The position numbers were made by a program, and so were the translations under genes. A stretch of 64,000 nt of DNA from Lithospermum erythrorhizon (taxonomy: Eukaryota > Streptophyta > Magnoliopsida > Boraginales > Boraginaceae). Positions within the stretch are counted from its first letter, which is position 1. Each line of letters starts with the position of its first letter. Shown here in pieces: positions 11,291 through 23,470 of this stretch. The DNA lies in assembly GCA_019722365.1 (NCBI GenBank), contig JADFUC010001841.1, positions 1 through 64,000 on the forward strand, given 5' to 3'. The notes under the pieces are model-generated. The model saw only the letters and a list, made by a program, of their open reading frames with translations. It had not been told where the DNA came from and did not search any database.

Positions 11291-12462
11291 ACTCTAATTA
11301 TTGCATTTATATTAATGTTTTTATACTAACATCGGGATATTTTTTTCTTCGGGATATTTTTTTTCTTCTTCTTTTCTTGCATAGCAGTACACTTTAATGT
11401 TTTTTTATATGATTGCGTAATTATACAAACATCTTTTCATGCTTTTTGCAAGATTAAAGTTGAATTTCAATCGAAGTTTAACCTTTTGAAGAATCTTGAG
11501 TTTCATCAATAAGCAATGACTTCATACTTTTCTCATACTTTAATTGCTTGATTGTGTATCTTGATAACATAGTACATGCTTCAGCAGTACAATCTTCAAC
11601 GCTTTGATTCATCATAAAAATCAAAATTTTATATATTTTGATGATAAATGAATGTTTGACTCTTGAACTTGGCCTTTTTGTGCTTGTGATCATCAATTGA
11701 TTCCATGTACTAATTTTGAAGATAAAAATCTTATCTTTGGCTTTACTGTATTCTAAAAATATAGAAATAATTTTCGCAAAAATTCAGATTTCGGTTCGTC
11801 AAAGCTGCCTTTGTTTCCTTTGTAAGGCCGTCACTTTTTTGTTTATTTATCTATTTCAAATTTCTTTATATTCCTGCGAATCTTGTTAAGAGATGGTCGT
11901 TTTTGATAGGTGCAGAAAGGTCTTCGATTCGTTGTCGAATTCGATATATGAGCCGTTGAAGTTTCGACTTTGGGGTTTCGGAACTTCGATTAAATATGAC
12001 TTTGGGAATTGTTTACGCTAGCTCGAGTCCGATTGGGGTGATTCTTTTTTCCAAGTACTCGTCTCGAGTTGAGTTTCTATTTTTTTCGGAATTTTTTGAG
12101 ATAGTTTAGGCCTCCCGTTTTATTCAGGAACGCCTACATTTTGATTTCTCGGCCCATTGTTAGCTTTTTGACTCCTTTTTTTGTTCGGCTTCTGCACTTG
12201 TGTGCTCCTTGCATTCATGTAGTGTAGAGTTGGAACTTGCATGTAGAATGGACTTTAGAAAGTCATTTGGTGCATTCCCTTTCCCTTTTCCTACTACTTA
12301 CTTGCTTTATTTTCTTTCTTTTGTGGGTTGACGTTATGACTTGGTATGTTGGGCATATGCTTTTAACATTCCCCTCCCCCTTGTCGAGTTATATTTAGAG
12401 GCTTACATTGAATTGTAAGGATAATACTTACAGGGACAATATGGTAATTGCACCCTATTTTG

Positions 12463-12555
12463 TAATATAGATCTTTCATTAAATGCTAATATCAATCCTC
12501 CTATTAATTAGTTTTCTTTTTGTAATAAATATCTTTCATTGAATGCCAATACCAA
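12463..12555 (+). repeat. Short direct repeat, period about 60 bp
   Basis: TAATATAGATCTTTCATTAAATGC and TAATAAATATCTTTCATTGAATGC lie about 60 bp apart, followed by similar TAATATCAA/CAATACCAA ends. Confidence 0.65.
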
Positions 12556-13069
12556 CATTAAAACTTTCTAAACCCAAAAAAACTCTAAAAAATTCTAGAA
12601 AATCTGTAAGAATAAAACTCCATTGTAGCAAATTCGAAGTTAAGGAACAATAATCCAATCCAAATATCGTAAAAAAAATGAATAAAAATGGTGAAAAATA
12701 GCAAAACAGAAGCATGTACTTTTTTTGAGTCATTAGAATACTAATTCAGTTAAATTTTTTCCAATTTAAAGTAAAATACCATGTTGAAATTGAAAAAACA
12801 TGGTTCAATTGCTTTGGATTGTGCTGCATTTCGTTTGATGGAGTATTAAATGTGTGATATTATTGTTATCATCTGAAATTGTTTTTTGAAGTTTATTTGT
12901 TAAAATAATTTATTATAGTTTTTTATGATGATGCTAAGATGCTTGAAACCTAGGGTGTGAATTTGTGAATCAAGCGTTGTGTTTTTCTAATGTATGAGTG
13001 TTGTAGATTTGGAGATGACTTGATTTGATTATTCTAAGAATTACTTAGTATTCAAAGTGATACGATATA

Positions 13070-14830
13070 CCACGAATAGCAACCAACATAACATAACTCC
13101 CGAAGTACAAAATATCAACATACGAAACATTAAAAATCCTAAAATGACAACTATCTAGAACAACGAACTACAATCCAAACAAAACAATGAGGCTGTGAGG
13201 ATCAAGCGCACGCCCATTTACTTTTAGCTACAAGCACAATCACCGAACAACCAGAATCTGAAGCATTTTGTCCCAGCCTAGCAATGAAATTGCCGCCCAT
13301 AGCGAATAGGGTGTAAGGCTGCAAATCTTAGTAGTATATATCTCAAGAATGAAATTAACCTCAATCACGCCCAATAGTGTACCAAAGTAAGATGATATTA
13401 CTTCGATAGATAAGTAGTACATAATATTATTCAACTTAAGATCTTAATCTGAGTCATTAGTAATTTCATTATCATTTACGTATGTTCATAAATTCATCAC
13501 TAGCGGAACATTCCAAGATGATGGCAATCGACAATAACATATGTACATTTCAGAAAACACACTTGATAACTGCATAACAAATCACTCGACACTCTGTCAG
13601 TGACAATGGCGACATACTTGCTCAGAAGCAACTCCTTTCGGCATAGCTATCACCGGGCTATTAGCAGTGCAGAGCAAAAACGCACTTATACCGGTACATA
13701 AGGCAAATAGGAATTGTACAACTCAACAAACACCATCAACTCATATCACATTTTCTTCCTAATACGACCCAAAGCATCACACCAATACACCTACTCACGA
13801 CTCTGAGACCCGCAGACACAACTCATCCCACAATGCACGCTGTATTCAACATATAATTTAGCACAAAATCACATATATACACATACATATCCGTAATCAA
13901 ATAGTTAATCAACACCACGTGGGAATAGATACTCACCTCTGACTAGCTACATCAAACTCCGCGCAATCACGACAAACGGACCTTTTAATATACAACTAGT
14001 AATATAACATTCTACTTATACTTCATCTACATTATCTATACTCCCAAAATAACCTTGAAAGTTATTATAACCTTATTCCAACTAAGTTACTTAGCTGCAT
14101 TTTATGAATTGAGTTCAATTACTAGTTTCCCAAAACCCATAAAAGTTCGATAACAACTAATCATCCGTTTAACCATCTTTAATCCTGAAACCAATTAAGC
14201 GCTCAAACTTACAAAATTCATTTTTATCTAATATTCTCTAATCACATTTAAATCACAACCTACACCTCAACACAACTATAATAAAAGTCAGAATTGCACT
14301 TGTACCATATTAAAACCATTTTGGAAAAGTCAATAAATTCAACAAAAAGTCAGCCTCAATTACCGACATATTTACGACCCCATAAATTGATTATTATCAC
14401 CTCTTGCTCACGATAATCTAAGCTTAGATGAAGGTTTCCATACCAAGTATCCACAATATCAAAACTCAAGGTCAACTCGAAAGTAACAAAAAAAGTCAAC
14501 ATCCTCCAAGATTTATGAAATACTCCAAAATTTGAGCTTTCTTACACTTGGCTTCGTAGAGGATTTCAAAGAGCTACCAGAAATTTTTAGGATAAAAGCT
14601 TGTAAGATGAGGAAGAAAATGGAAGAAAAAATTCAGAGAAAATGGGGGAGGGGGTTCGGCCTAGCTTTTGAGGAAAGAAGAAGATGATGATTAATCACTT
14701 GGATAGAGTTGAAATGATAACATGAGAGTTAGAATGCGAGGTATATTTAAAGAGAGTTGTGCAAAGGTCTAGATTCGGTTTTTCGGTTTAGTTTCGTCTC
14801 GGTTTAACAACACCAGCTACGTAAACTTCT
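13070..14830 (-). repeat. LTR family alpha, copy 1 (minus, truncated at both ends)
   Basis: On the minus strand this matches the copies at 15,260-17,495 (plus) and 19,152-21,250 (minus). Shared landmarks on the plus strand include AATGAAATTGCCG..ATAGGGTGTAAGGC (13,283 here, 19,555 in copy 3), GATAATCTAAGCTTAGAT (about 14,413), and AGATGAGGAAGAAAATGGAAG (about 14,607). The 3' tail present in copy 3 (19,152-19,330) is absent here. The 5' end stops near 14,830, where a pol fragment begins. Confidence 0.8.
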
Positions 14831-14859
14831 GCTTTGGGAGCCATTCTATATGGCCTTAG

Positions 14860-15180
14860 TAGAGATCGGTGCGTTACCGGAACTACCTGTCCTTTGAGCT
14901 CACTTCTGCGGTGCTAAGCTTACTTGACTCCGCCGGAAAAACATCGACATACTCATAGACGACTGTGGCATCCTCTAACACAATTTCTCCTCTCTCTCCA
15001 AGTCGCGACCCACATGCAGATACCCAGCCCTTTCTTGTCAACTTCACGGCCTCAGTAGAAATAAAACTTGATGGCAGAATCTTCCTATCTCCCTCAAACA
15101 CAACATCAGGTCTACCCGGACTCGCAAAAACAATCTCCTTGCGGTGGCAGTCAATTTTGGCGTGATGTCTCCTGCCAGTC
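14860..15180 (-). pseudogene. Gypsy pol fragment (protease-RT linker)
   Basis: The minus-strand frame at 14,883-15,101 contains VVYEYVDVFPAESSKL. This is the conserved linker just before Gypsy reverse transcriptase, with LTRKGWVSACGS-type sequence before it. Only about 100 codons remain, wedged between two oppositely oriented LTR copies. It is not itself mirrored about the inverted-repeat centre near 15,065, so it forms the spacer of that repeat. Confidence 0.7.
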
Positions 15181-15259
15181 CATTTGAATTAGATCAAAAT
15201 CTGCCAATTCAAGCGAAGTAGATCCACAACTATGATTGATTACTCTTGTGATAGCCGTT

Positions 15260-17495
15260 TCGTATGAGTATTATTGTAATATTATTTAGGGGTTTAGAAA
15301 TTTAACTTGTGTTAAGAGTGGTGTTGTTAAACCGAGGCGAAACTAAACCGAGAACGAGCAGTAGAAAGTCTTGAAATATTTTAAGCGCGGACCGAGACCT
15401 TTTTATCTTATCATATAGTTTAGTCATCATCATCAAATCCTCTTTCTTTCTTAACTTTCCCATCTTAATGGCGAAATTCCGCTTAAGTTTCCCCTTAAAA
15501 AATTTCTTCCACTTTCTTTACCTCATTTTGCGAGCTGGTCCTAAAGTACTACGGAGAGATTCCAGTCGTTACGTTTTGAAATTGCATGAGGATTGAATCT
15601 TTAGATTATTTCTTGAGTTTGAGGATGTTGACTTTTTGGGAATTTGAGTTGACTTTGAGATTTAATGTTTATTATGTTATAGAATTGCCATTTAAGCTTA
15701 GATTATCGTATAACAGTTGATAATTATCGATTTATGGGGTTGAAAATATTGAGGATTATAGTTGACTTTTGTTGACTTTTGTTGACTTTTTCTAAATGGT
15801 GTTTAAATGATAGAAATGTACTCTTGGACTTTATTTAGGATTGTTTTTGAGGTGTAAAATTAAGTGATTTTAGGTGATTAGAAGAGCGTTAGGATATTAT
15901 GAGTTTGCTTAAATTGAATAGTGAATTGATTTGTGATTAAAGATGGTTAGAAATATGATGATTAAATTGTTAATATCGGAGCGTTAGGACCTTTGAAGGC
16001 GAAGTAATTGGAACTTCGATCATTAATAGGAAAGGTTGCGAGAACTCAAGTTGGAATGGGTGATAGGAGGAACTTTGTTGGGTTATTCGGAGGCGTATCG
16101 ATATGAGATTTATATGTATATAGAGAGCGTTATATTATTAGTTGTGTTATGTGTAGTAATTATAATCTTGAATGTGTTTAGGCGTTGATCGAGGGAAGGA
16201 TCCGCTGTTGTGATTTCGCGGAGTTTTCATTTAGTTAGCCGAGGTGAGTATCTATCTCACGGGTGTTGATTAACTATTTGATTACGAATATGTGTATGTG
16301 TATATATGTGATTTGAGTTGAATTATATGTTGATTGTGCGTTGTGGGTTGCGTCGTTGAGTTGTATTTGCGGTCTTATGAGTTGTACAGGTGTTTTTGAG
16401 GAGTTGTTGAGTCGTATTAGGAAGAGTTGTATATGAGTTGATGTTGTCAGTTGAGTTGTTTGTCCGGTATCTTGCTTCGTTCTAAATGCGATTTGGTGAG
16501 TTGCCTCGTGCCCAATGGTCGGTGTTAGCCGTACCTCGTTACGATTCGGTGATAGCTTTTTGTCGACGGGCAAGTTTCTCCCTACGGGTTGAGGTTGATT
16601 ATATCTTGGCGTTAGTTGTAGAAATCCCAGGACTTATATTGAGTTGTTGAATTTTGATATTGTGGTTGAGGTTGATGCCTGTTGAGTCGTATGAGTTGAT
16701 ACAAATGTTGAGTTGGTTGTGTTGGCGGGATTGCTAGTCGTTGGAAATTTGTGGTGTAAGTTGTTATGCGGGGATAGAGTAGTGTCGATTATCGTGGATG
16801 TTATTCTGATTTTTCTTGATATTGGCGTATATTTATTGTTGATTGCCATCATTTTGGATAATCCTGCTAGTAATAATTTATGACCATATGAAATGATAAT
16901 GAAACTAGTAGTGACTTTATGTTAAGACCTAAGTTGAATAAAATCATATACCACACTGCGTCAAATTGTGTAATAATGTAATTCATGTGGTACACTATTG
17001 CGTAATTGGAAGTTGATTTCATTCTTGAGATATGTATATTCACTAAGCTTCGCAGCTTACACCCTATTCGCTATGGGCGGCATTTTTATTGCTAGGTTGT
17101 GGGTGGTCTTTGTTAGCCTGAGTCGTCAGGGCTTTTAACTTGGTGTTTGTGTTGTAGAACTTAGGTGAGCGGCGGGTGGCAGTTGATCCTCACAGTCTCT
17201 TCATTTTGTTGGATTGTGCTTGTTGTCTGTATAGTTGTTATTTCGGAATATTTGTTGTTGTAGGTTGTTGTATTGGTACTCTGGGTTATGTTGTATACTG
17301 GTTGTTGTTATGTGGTTAGGAATACCACGATGGATTGTTTAAGTAAAAAGTGTTGTTGTCGATTGTATATTATTTTGTTGAGTTGTTTCAAAGGCAGGTC
17401 TCTTTTAAAAATTGAGTATCCATGATTGGTGACTGCGGTGTCGAGGATTTGGGGCCGATTCTAACCTCGAGGGGGCGTGCGACACACAGGGGCGG
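15260..17495 (+). repeat. LTR family alpha, copy 2 (plus)
   Basis: Forward copy of the family. It shows the repeated TTGACTTTTGTTGACTTTTG zone (about 15,762-15,790), AAGCTTAGATTATCG (15,697), GGGTGTTGATTAACTATTTGATTACG (about 16,261), and the conserved tail with ACACCCTATTCGCTATGGGC (about 17,060). It ends near CGACACACAGGGGCGGAGTTA (about 17,475-17,495), the same tail that precedes primer-binding sites elsewhere. Here it is followed by minus-strand protease and not by a primer-binding site, so the junction is rearranged. Confidence 0.8.
16360..16760 (+). repeat. GTTGAG-rich low-complexity zone in LTR alpha
   Basis: Frequent irregular repeats of GTTGAGTTG/GAGTTGTTGAG. The same zone recurs at 55,490-55,690 in the copy of this LTR in the right arm of the large palindrome. 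It is low-complexity LTR sequence and not a gene; minus-strand frames of 70-100 codons here are threonine/asparagine-rich by-products. Confidence 0.7.
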
Positions 17496-17499
17496 AGTT

Positions 17500-19130
17500 A
17501 CGTACTCACTCTTAAGGGACAATCCTATATGCATGTAACCTCAACCGACCTCCCAACTGGTGTCATAATATTAAGGGGAACAAGTAAAGACTCCCGACAT
17601 AAAGGTAAAATATCCACAAAACTCCGGGAAATAAAAGAATGAGTAGCTCCAGAATCAAAAAGTACCCTAGCCTCTGTATCATATAACAACAAGGTACTTG
17701 TCACGCCCTCGAAGCATCCAGTGCCTCTGGCGGCGGCGGCATTGATCTGGCCTCTGTCAGCACCGCTGCTACCATTAACGCTCCCATGGGTACTCCAACA
17801 AAGAGCCTAACCTCCATCGGCCTCCAAATCGTCCTCCTGCTCCCCAGTACCACTCCTCACCACTTGAGGCTATGCTTTGGTAGAAGATATCTTGGCTCTA
17901 CCCACTCTCGAATCTGAGAACAATCTCTCATTATATGTGTCAGGGCTAGCGACATCGAAATCCAGTCATCTCTCTCTCCGAAAATCCCATTCTATGGCCC
18001 ATCTTCCCTAGCGGAAACATCGAGATATCGCCGGACCACAGTGGCCGCTCGAGAGATCCACGGATCACGAGGAAATACCAGTCACGGAAGAAACTGTGAA
18101 TAACTCGGCCGAGCCGGGGAGCAGAAACGACTCTAGGTTAGGCGAGTCTCTTTGAAGGTCCTCCTCACGGAACCTAAGACTGAATGATCCACATCTTGAC
18201 TACCTCTGTCGTACCCTCTTCGACCCTCTGGCCTCAGGCTCAGCCAATTCCATCTCTACTTTCAATGCAGCGTTCCTCAACTCGTGGAAACTGGTGAAAG
18301 TCATCAAGGATATATGGTGGCGAATCTCCCATATCAACCCATCTCGGAATCTGTGAATCCTCTACTCCACCAGGTGGTGTCTGACTGGAAGCGGCGACAT
18401 AACTCCAGCTAAACCGCCTGCCATTGCTCCTCGGCGGTCCAGTGCAGTCATCAAATCAATTCCTCTCTAGCGGCCATGTGGGTATTCATACAATAATTCT
18501 CTCTAAACACCGCTTCTCGCTCCCAAATCCTGGTCCTCCTCTAGCGGTTAGAGATAGTCGTAGGATTTACCCACTTGTCCTTGGCCGCTTCATGCGGTCG
18601 TAAGTGGTGAAGTTGACCTCGGCTCGCTTCAGTACACATTGGCTCAAAAATGGTCTCCCAATCTCTAATAGCTTCGATGGCATCAATTGAATTGACCCAC
18701 CCCAAGGAACTTTGGGGGATCTCTCTCTTCGAGGAAGCAGGTCAAAACTTACTCTGCAGACTCGGCCTCCCATTTGGGCGCCATGTAATAGTATTACGGA
18801 ATCCTCCTCGGCATGTAACTTCGTACCCGGCAGTCAAGCCCAGAAATCGAGGTGTACTCGGAACTGTTGCTCCACACAGCAGGCTCACTCAAGCCCACAA
18901 CTCCACCCGGCTGCGTCGGCCTACAAGCTCTACCTCTGTTGCCCCTCGGTCTACTACGGGCACCTCACGCGGGGAGGCCGCTCTGCAGCGTCTCCGCTCT
19001 TGTTGGCATCTCGGCCGATCTCTGAAAGCGAAAAGAAAGACTTAGACTCGAGGGAAAAGACCAGCAGGACAACTCAAAAACCACGGCCCAGATAGACCAC
19101 GTAACCTCCACGGGCCACCAAACAATGAAA
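17500..19130 (-). pseudogene. Gypsy gag-protease remnant
   Basis: On the minus strand the order is primer-binding site (19,131-19,150), gag, then protease. Gag pieces at about 18,400-18,800 include KVPWGGSIQLM..AIRDWE..FEPMC..EVNFTTY, typical of the plant retrotransposon gag N-terminal core, spread over two or three frames. The protease signature LFDSGATHSFISRSFVDIL is readable near 17,600-17,665 (DSGATHSF at 17,633-17,656). RT and integrase are absent: the fragment is cut off by the plus-oriented LTR ending at 17,495. Base composition is more GC-rich than the flanking LTRs. Multiple stops and shifts; not functional. Confidence 0.75.
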
Positions 19131-19150
19131 CCTACGCTCACGATACCAAA
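19131..19150 (-). other. Primer-binding site (minus strand)
   Basis: The reverse complement reads TTTGGTATCGTGAGCG, close to the plant tRNA-Met site TTTGGTATCAGAGC. It lies directly inside an LTR end (GGCTACAA), confirming that the LTR at 19,152-21,250 is the 5' LTR of the minus-strand element. Confidence 0.75.
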
Positions 19151-19151
19151 T

Positions 19152-21250
19152 TGTAGCCAATGACCACTTGGTCCTGCGCTCTGAGGTTAGAATCGTCCCA
19201 ATCCACGGACACGAGTTAGCAATCGATAGTTGACTCAAATTTAAAAAGACAAGCTGTCTTGAAACAACTCAACAAATAATATACAACGGATAAAAATAAT
19301 TTTAAGAAAAACAATCATCATGGTATTCCTAAGCACAAAATAGTAACCAATACAACATAACTCCCAAGTACAAAATATCAACATACAACGACAAAAATCC
19401 CAAAACCATGAAGCAACTATACGAGACAACGAACTACAATCTAAACAAAATAATGTGGGGTGTGAGGATCAAAACACCCGCCCGTTCACCTAAGCTCTAA
19501 AGCACAAACACTGAACAAGCCCGAAGCGTAACGGCACCACTGTCAACTTTAGCAATGAAATTGCCGTCCATGAATAGGGTGTAAGGCTGCGAGAAACTTA
19601 GTGAATATATATCTCGAGAATGAAATTAACTCAATCACGCAATGGTGTACCAAAGTAGATGATATTTTCGATAGATAAAAGTACATAATATTATTCAACT
19701 TCAAAGGTCTTAATACGAAGTCATTAGCAATTTCATTATCATTTACGTATGTTCATAAATTCATCGCTGCAGACATTCAAGATGATAGCAATCGACAATA
19801 ACATATGTACATTTCAAGAAGGAAGCTGTATAACCACATGACAATCACTCGACCTTACTCTATCAAGCAGCGGTAGCGACATCACAGCTCAACAACTAAC
19901 CAGCTTCAATGACACAATCAACTCAACAACTCTATGACTCATGACTCTACGGCTTCGACAGCTTCGATATAAGTCCGGTTCTAGAACTAATGCGCATATA
20001 ATCAGCCTCAACTTTGCGTGGAGAAACATATGCCCGTCGACATAAGCTATCAAGATTGTGTAAGTGCGAAGCAAAAACACCGCACTTATACCGAGGTATA
20101 AGGCAAATACCGGACAATACAACTCATGGCTTACCATCAACTCATATACAACTGCCCTGTCTGACTCGGCGTGGCAAGATATACCTATCGACTCCATGAG
20201 ACCCACAGGGCCTGACGGCAACTCAGCCCCACAGCGCATATTGACATATAATTTAACACAAAATACATATATACACATACACATATACGTAATCAAATAG
20301 TTAATCGACACCCGTGAGGTCAGATACTACTTTCGGCTAAGCTATATAAAACTCCCTTAATCGCAACAACGGACGCTTTCCACGATCAACGCTGAAAGCA
20401 AACATTCCAAAATTATAATTACTACTTATAATATAAAACTAGTAATATAACATTCTACTTATATACTTCATCTCGTATCTATACTCCCCAAGAAATAACT
20501 TAACAGATTCCATTATAACCTTATTCCAACTTTAAGTTCGCCTTCCCATTTAAGGATTGGAAGGTTCAATTACTAGTTCCAAAAGCCTTAAAATTCATTA
20601 TTAACAACTAACCATCCTAGCTACAACCATCTTTAATCTCGAGCCGATTAATACTCAAACTTACAAAACTCATTTATCCTAATATTCTCTAATCACATTT
20701 TAAATCATAACCTACACCGGAAACAACTATAATAAAGTCAAAAGTGCATATACCATATTAAAACCATTTGAAAAAGTCAACAAAAATCCTTATAATTCTC
20801 GACATATTTCAACCCCATAAATCAATTATTATCCTCTTATACTATAATCTAAGCTTAGATAGGCGGTTACACATGCAAATTATCGATATCAAAACTCGAG
20901 GTCAACTCAAGTTACCGAAGTCAGCATCCTCGAAGATTTTATGGGGAAATCACAAAGGTTTGAAACTCTTTGCAGCTCAAGCGTGGGGATGACTCGGAAA
21001 ACTTCTCGAAATTTTAGGACCAAAGCTTGCAAGATGAGGAAGAAAATGGAAGAAAAAATTCAAGGGAAATGGGGGAGGGGGTTCGGCCCTAGCTTTGGGG
21101 AAAGAAGAAGATGATGATTAATCACATGGATAAGGATGAAATGATAAGATGGGAGTTCGTGCAAGATATTTCAAGAGTTGTGCAAGGTCTCGTTCGGTTT
21201 CGGTTTGGTTTTAGATATAGGTCTAACGACACAACGAACATAAACTTACC
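19152..21250 (-). repeat. LTR family alpha, copy 3 (minus; 5' LTR of the gag-protease fragment)
   Basis: Direct repeat of copy 1 (13,070-14,830), with frequent small indels between them. It adds the 3' tail to the primer-binding site that copy 1 lacks. Landmarks on the plus strand: AATGAAATTGCCG (19,555), CACTTATACCGAGGTATAAGGC (about 20,084-20,105), AATCTAAGCTTAGAT (about 20,846), and AGATGAGGAAGAAAATGG (about 21,032). It ends near 21,250, just short of the PMD pseudogene. Confidence 0.8.
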
Positions 21251-21539
21251 TTCATCGATTCTCATCAGTTGTGCATTTAGCAGACAATTATTGCGTTTGT
21301 GCAATAATTCTTGATTTTAGGGGACTATTTTGGCCACCTGGAGATGTTTTCCACCCACTACGTGGTGTTTTGCTTTCGGTTTAAAAGATTTAACTTAGAG
21401 AGATCTCAGAAATTTTTCTTTGTATTTTCTTAGGGCTTTTTTGGATGTGAATGAGATGTGTTATGTATTTTTTGTGATGGGTACCGGCCAAATGAGGCGT
21501 ATTTATAGTCTTCTTCTCTTCAAATGCTCGCTTTTGATT
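21251..21539. other. Junction DNA before the PMD pseudogene
   Basis: No family-alpha similarity and no coding motif was recognised. It may hold the lost 5' end or leader of the PMD gene that begins at about 21,540. Confidence 0.4.
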
Positions 21540-22708
21540 GGCTTGTTTGATTTCAAGTGGATCATGATCTTGGCCAGTTGAATTTTGGGGGGCAAGATGG
21601 ACGTGGGATTTTGAGGCAAGATGCGGACCGTTGGATTTTTTTTGTGATACTTGATGTCAGTATCAAAAGGCTTGATTCCTATACCTTTGATGTCCAAAGG
21701 ATTTTAGGGCTATGTGTGTTTGTACTTCCTGCTGAGCCCTTGGGTTTTCTTCAAGCAAGCGTATTCATGATGGCTAGCGTTATGGCCAAAGGGTCAAAGG
21801 TCAGTCTGGCTCCCTCAGTCCTTGCTTGTATCTATAGAAGTTTATCCCAGATATCACTTTCGATGATAATTTAAGCCAATGCTTCTGCTCATTATCTCTT
21901 TGGTTGGATGGGGGCTTATTTACATGCTCTGAACACGGCCACTAATAGACCGGACGGTCCTTTGATGGTGAGGTATCATGGTAAAGGTAGAGGTAAAGTT
22001 TATTCCCTCAGTGATGCTCGCACAGTACTTCTTTCATGCTCGGTGACTTGGAAGGCTACTCTCCCTGATCGGGTAGGAATTTACTTCTTTGATGACAAAG
22101 TGAGCCATACAGTGCCTGATCGTTCCTTCTTTGTTTGCGTTCGAATGGGTCGAGTGTGCCATAGAATTGGCTCAGAATTCATAGTAGAACCCTACAATCC
22201 CTACCGCTTTTCTAGGCAGTTAGGCTACACACAATTTGTACCCAGTCTTGCCAGCAGTACCCGAGAGATGCAAATTTGTTCATGGACCTCAAATTCTAGC
22301 GCTTGTGCGTCTTATCTAAATGAGCAAAAATAGTAACATTTCTGAGTGATGCCAACTTTAAATAACCCGGCCTTTGTTGGTTATAAATCGTGGCTTAGCA
22401 AGTTCTTTTCATCCGATGTTCCTCTTTGTATGCGCACAAACTTTTATAGTAAAGGAAGAGTCTTCTTGCGGGCAGCCCAGCGTCCTTCTCCTTTTGGTTT
22501 TTCAGTCGGCCGGGTTCTGAGGAGACACTCTGCAGACAGTGCAGGAGAGGATAGAGACCCAAAGCAAGCTAGAGGTGCTCGGAAGGAGGCTTCTTCATCT
22601 CATGGTTCCAGAGTGGTCCCCTTGGCTTATCCTATTCCGGAGAGAGTTTTGATTCCTATACCTTTGGTGATTCCCAACAACGCTGTCGAGGAACAAGTAT
22701 TTTACTAG
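21540..22708 (+). pseudogene. Plant mobile domain (PMD) protein, broken by in-frame stops
   Basis: Three consecutive open segments (21,557-21,874, 21,908-22,333, 22,346-22,708) share one reading frame, separated only by stop codons. Diagnostic pieces are FMMASVMAKGSKVSLAPSVL, then YLFGWMGAYLHAL, then RVGIYFFDD, then RIGSEFIVEPYNPYRFSRQL, followed by GYTQFVP. This order and spacing match the aminotransferase-like plant mobile domain (PF10536) found in MAIN/MAIL proteins and in many transposon-borne copies. The family acts in nuclear genome-maintenance or silencing when domesticated; transposon copies have unknown roles. The frame is preserved but has at least four stops (21,872; 22,331-22,345), so it is a recent pseudogene or a transposon-derived relic. 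No transposase was seen nearby. Confidence 0.75.
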
Positions 22709-22869
22709 TTTCTTTGTCCTTTTGTGTTGTCTTCTTTTTTATTCTTTTAGTTGATTCGCTCCTTTTCCATGAATTCCCTTGAGTAGCGGAAGTCTCTTAG
22801 ATCTACTAATTGAGTCGGACGTACTAAACTTGTTGACACCGGGGAATCTCCCGAGTGTTTTGCCACGGA

Positions 22870-23470
22870 GGTAATTTGAGTCGTCTCCTATTCTTTTTTT
22901 TTGGCTCAAGGCGGATAATATTTTTCCATCTTTGGGCTTCTTACATTTGGTCTCGAATATGTACTAGGATCGAGGGAAAATCACGTGATAAGGTGTTGAA
23001 GGAAGAGGGAGATGTCATGAGCACCTTTTAGGTTCTCGCAAGGTTGGGGTCGGAGGTCTTCCCTGATCTTCATGGCAAGTTACAAGACTTCTTTCGATGG
23101 TGAGGGAAGCGGTTTCAACATCAGCAGTCACTTTCCAGAGTGGTATTTCCGACATTTCCTGCTTGAGTGGCGCCGATGATGTCTTACGAAGATGCGGCCT
23201 TGAACGTCGTTGTGAGGATTCGGGGAGGTGCAGGGAGGCACGGATCGGGGAGGCAGCCATCTTTGGAGAGCTCGTTCGAGACTTATGGATTCGGGCTCAG
23301 GAGTGGAGGTCCGTTGTTACTCAGCTTGATCTTGACGCAGCAGGTACATCTCGGTAGATTCATACCTTGGAGGAGAAGATTCGAGCAGAGCCGGCTAAGC
23401 ATTTGGGATCTTTCTCTACAGAGTTAGAAGCTGCTAGATTAGGCCTCGTAGGACTATTGTAGTAGCTTGA
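22870..23470 (+). pseudogene. Probable C-terminal coiled-coil remnant of the PMD gene
   Basis: In frame with the segment at 23,097-23,357 and past one stop, the translation gives LWIRAQEWRSVVTQLDLDAA, then IHTLEEKIRAEPAKHLGSF, then STELEAARLGLVGLL. This is a charged, heptad-like stretch ending in stops near 23,460. Transposon-borne PMD proteins commonly end in such coiled coils, so I assign it to the upstream gene. The intervening 22,709-22,870 is T-rich and could have been an intron. The assignment is inference. Confidence 0.4.

Larger units (their letters stand above)
10161..13070. other. Non-coding DNA with short internal repeats
   Basis: No protein motif was recognised in six frames. The segment holds several small direct repeats (listed separately), long T-rich runs (11,340-11,420; 12,170-12,350), and AT-rich DNA. 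A frame at 10,626-10,823 is open for 65 codons but matches nothing I know. It occupies the place where the 3' LTR of the upstream chromovirus should be, so it may be an insertion or the far side of a deletion. Confidence 0.5.

Noticed and set aside
16274..16852. Minus-strand frames rich in Thr/Asn/Ile
   Set aside because: They come from the low-complexity GTTGAG zone of an LTR.
18650..19095. Two overlapping plus-strand frames of 127-131 codons
   Set aside because: They lie antisense to the minus-strand gag remnant and owe their openness to its higher GC content; no motif is seen.
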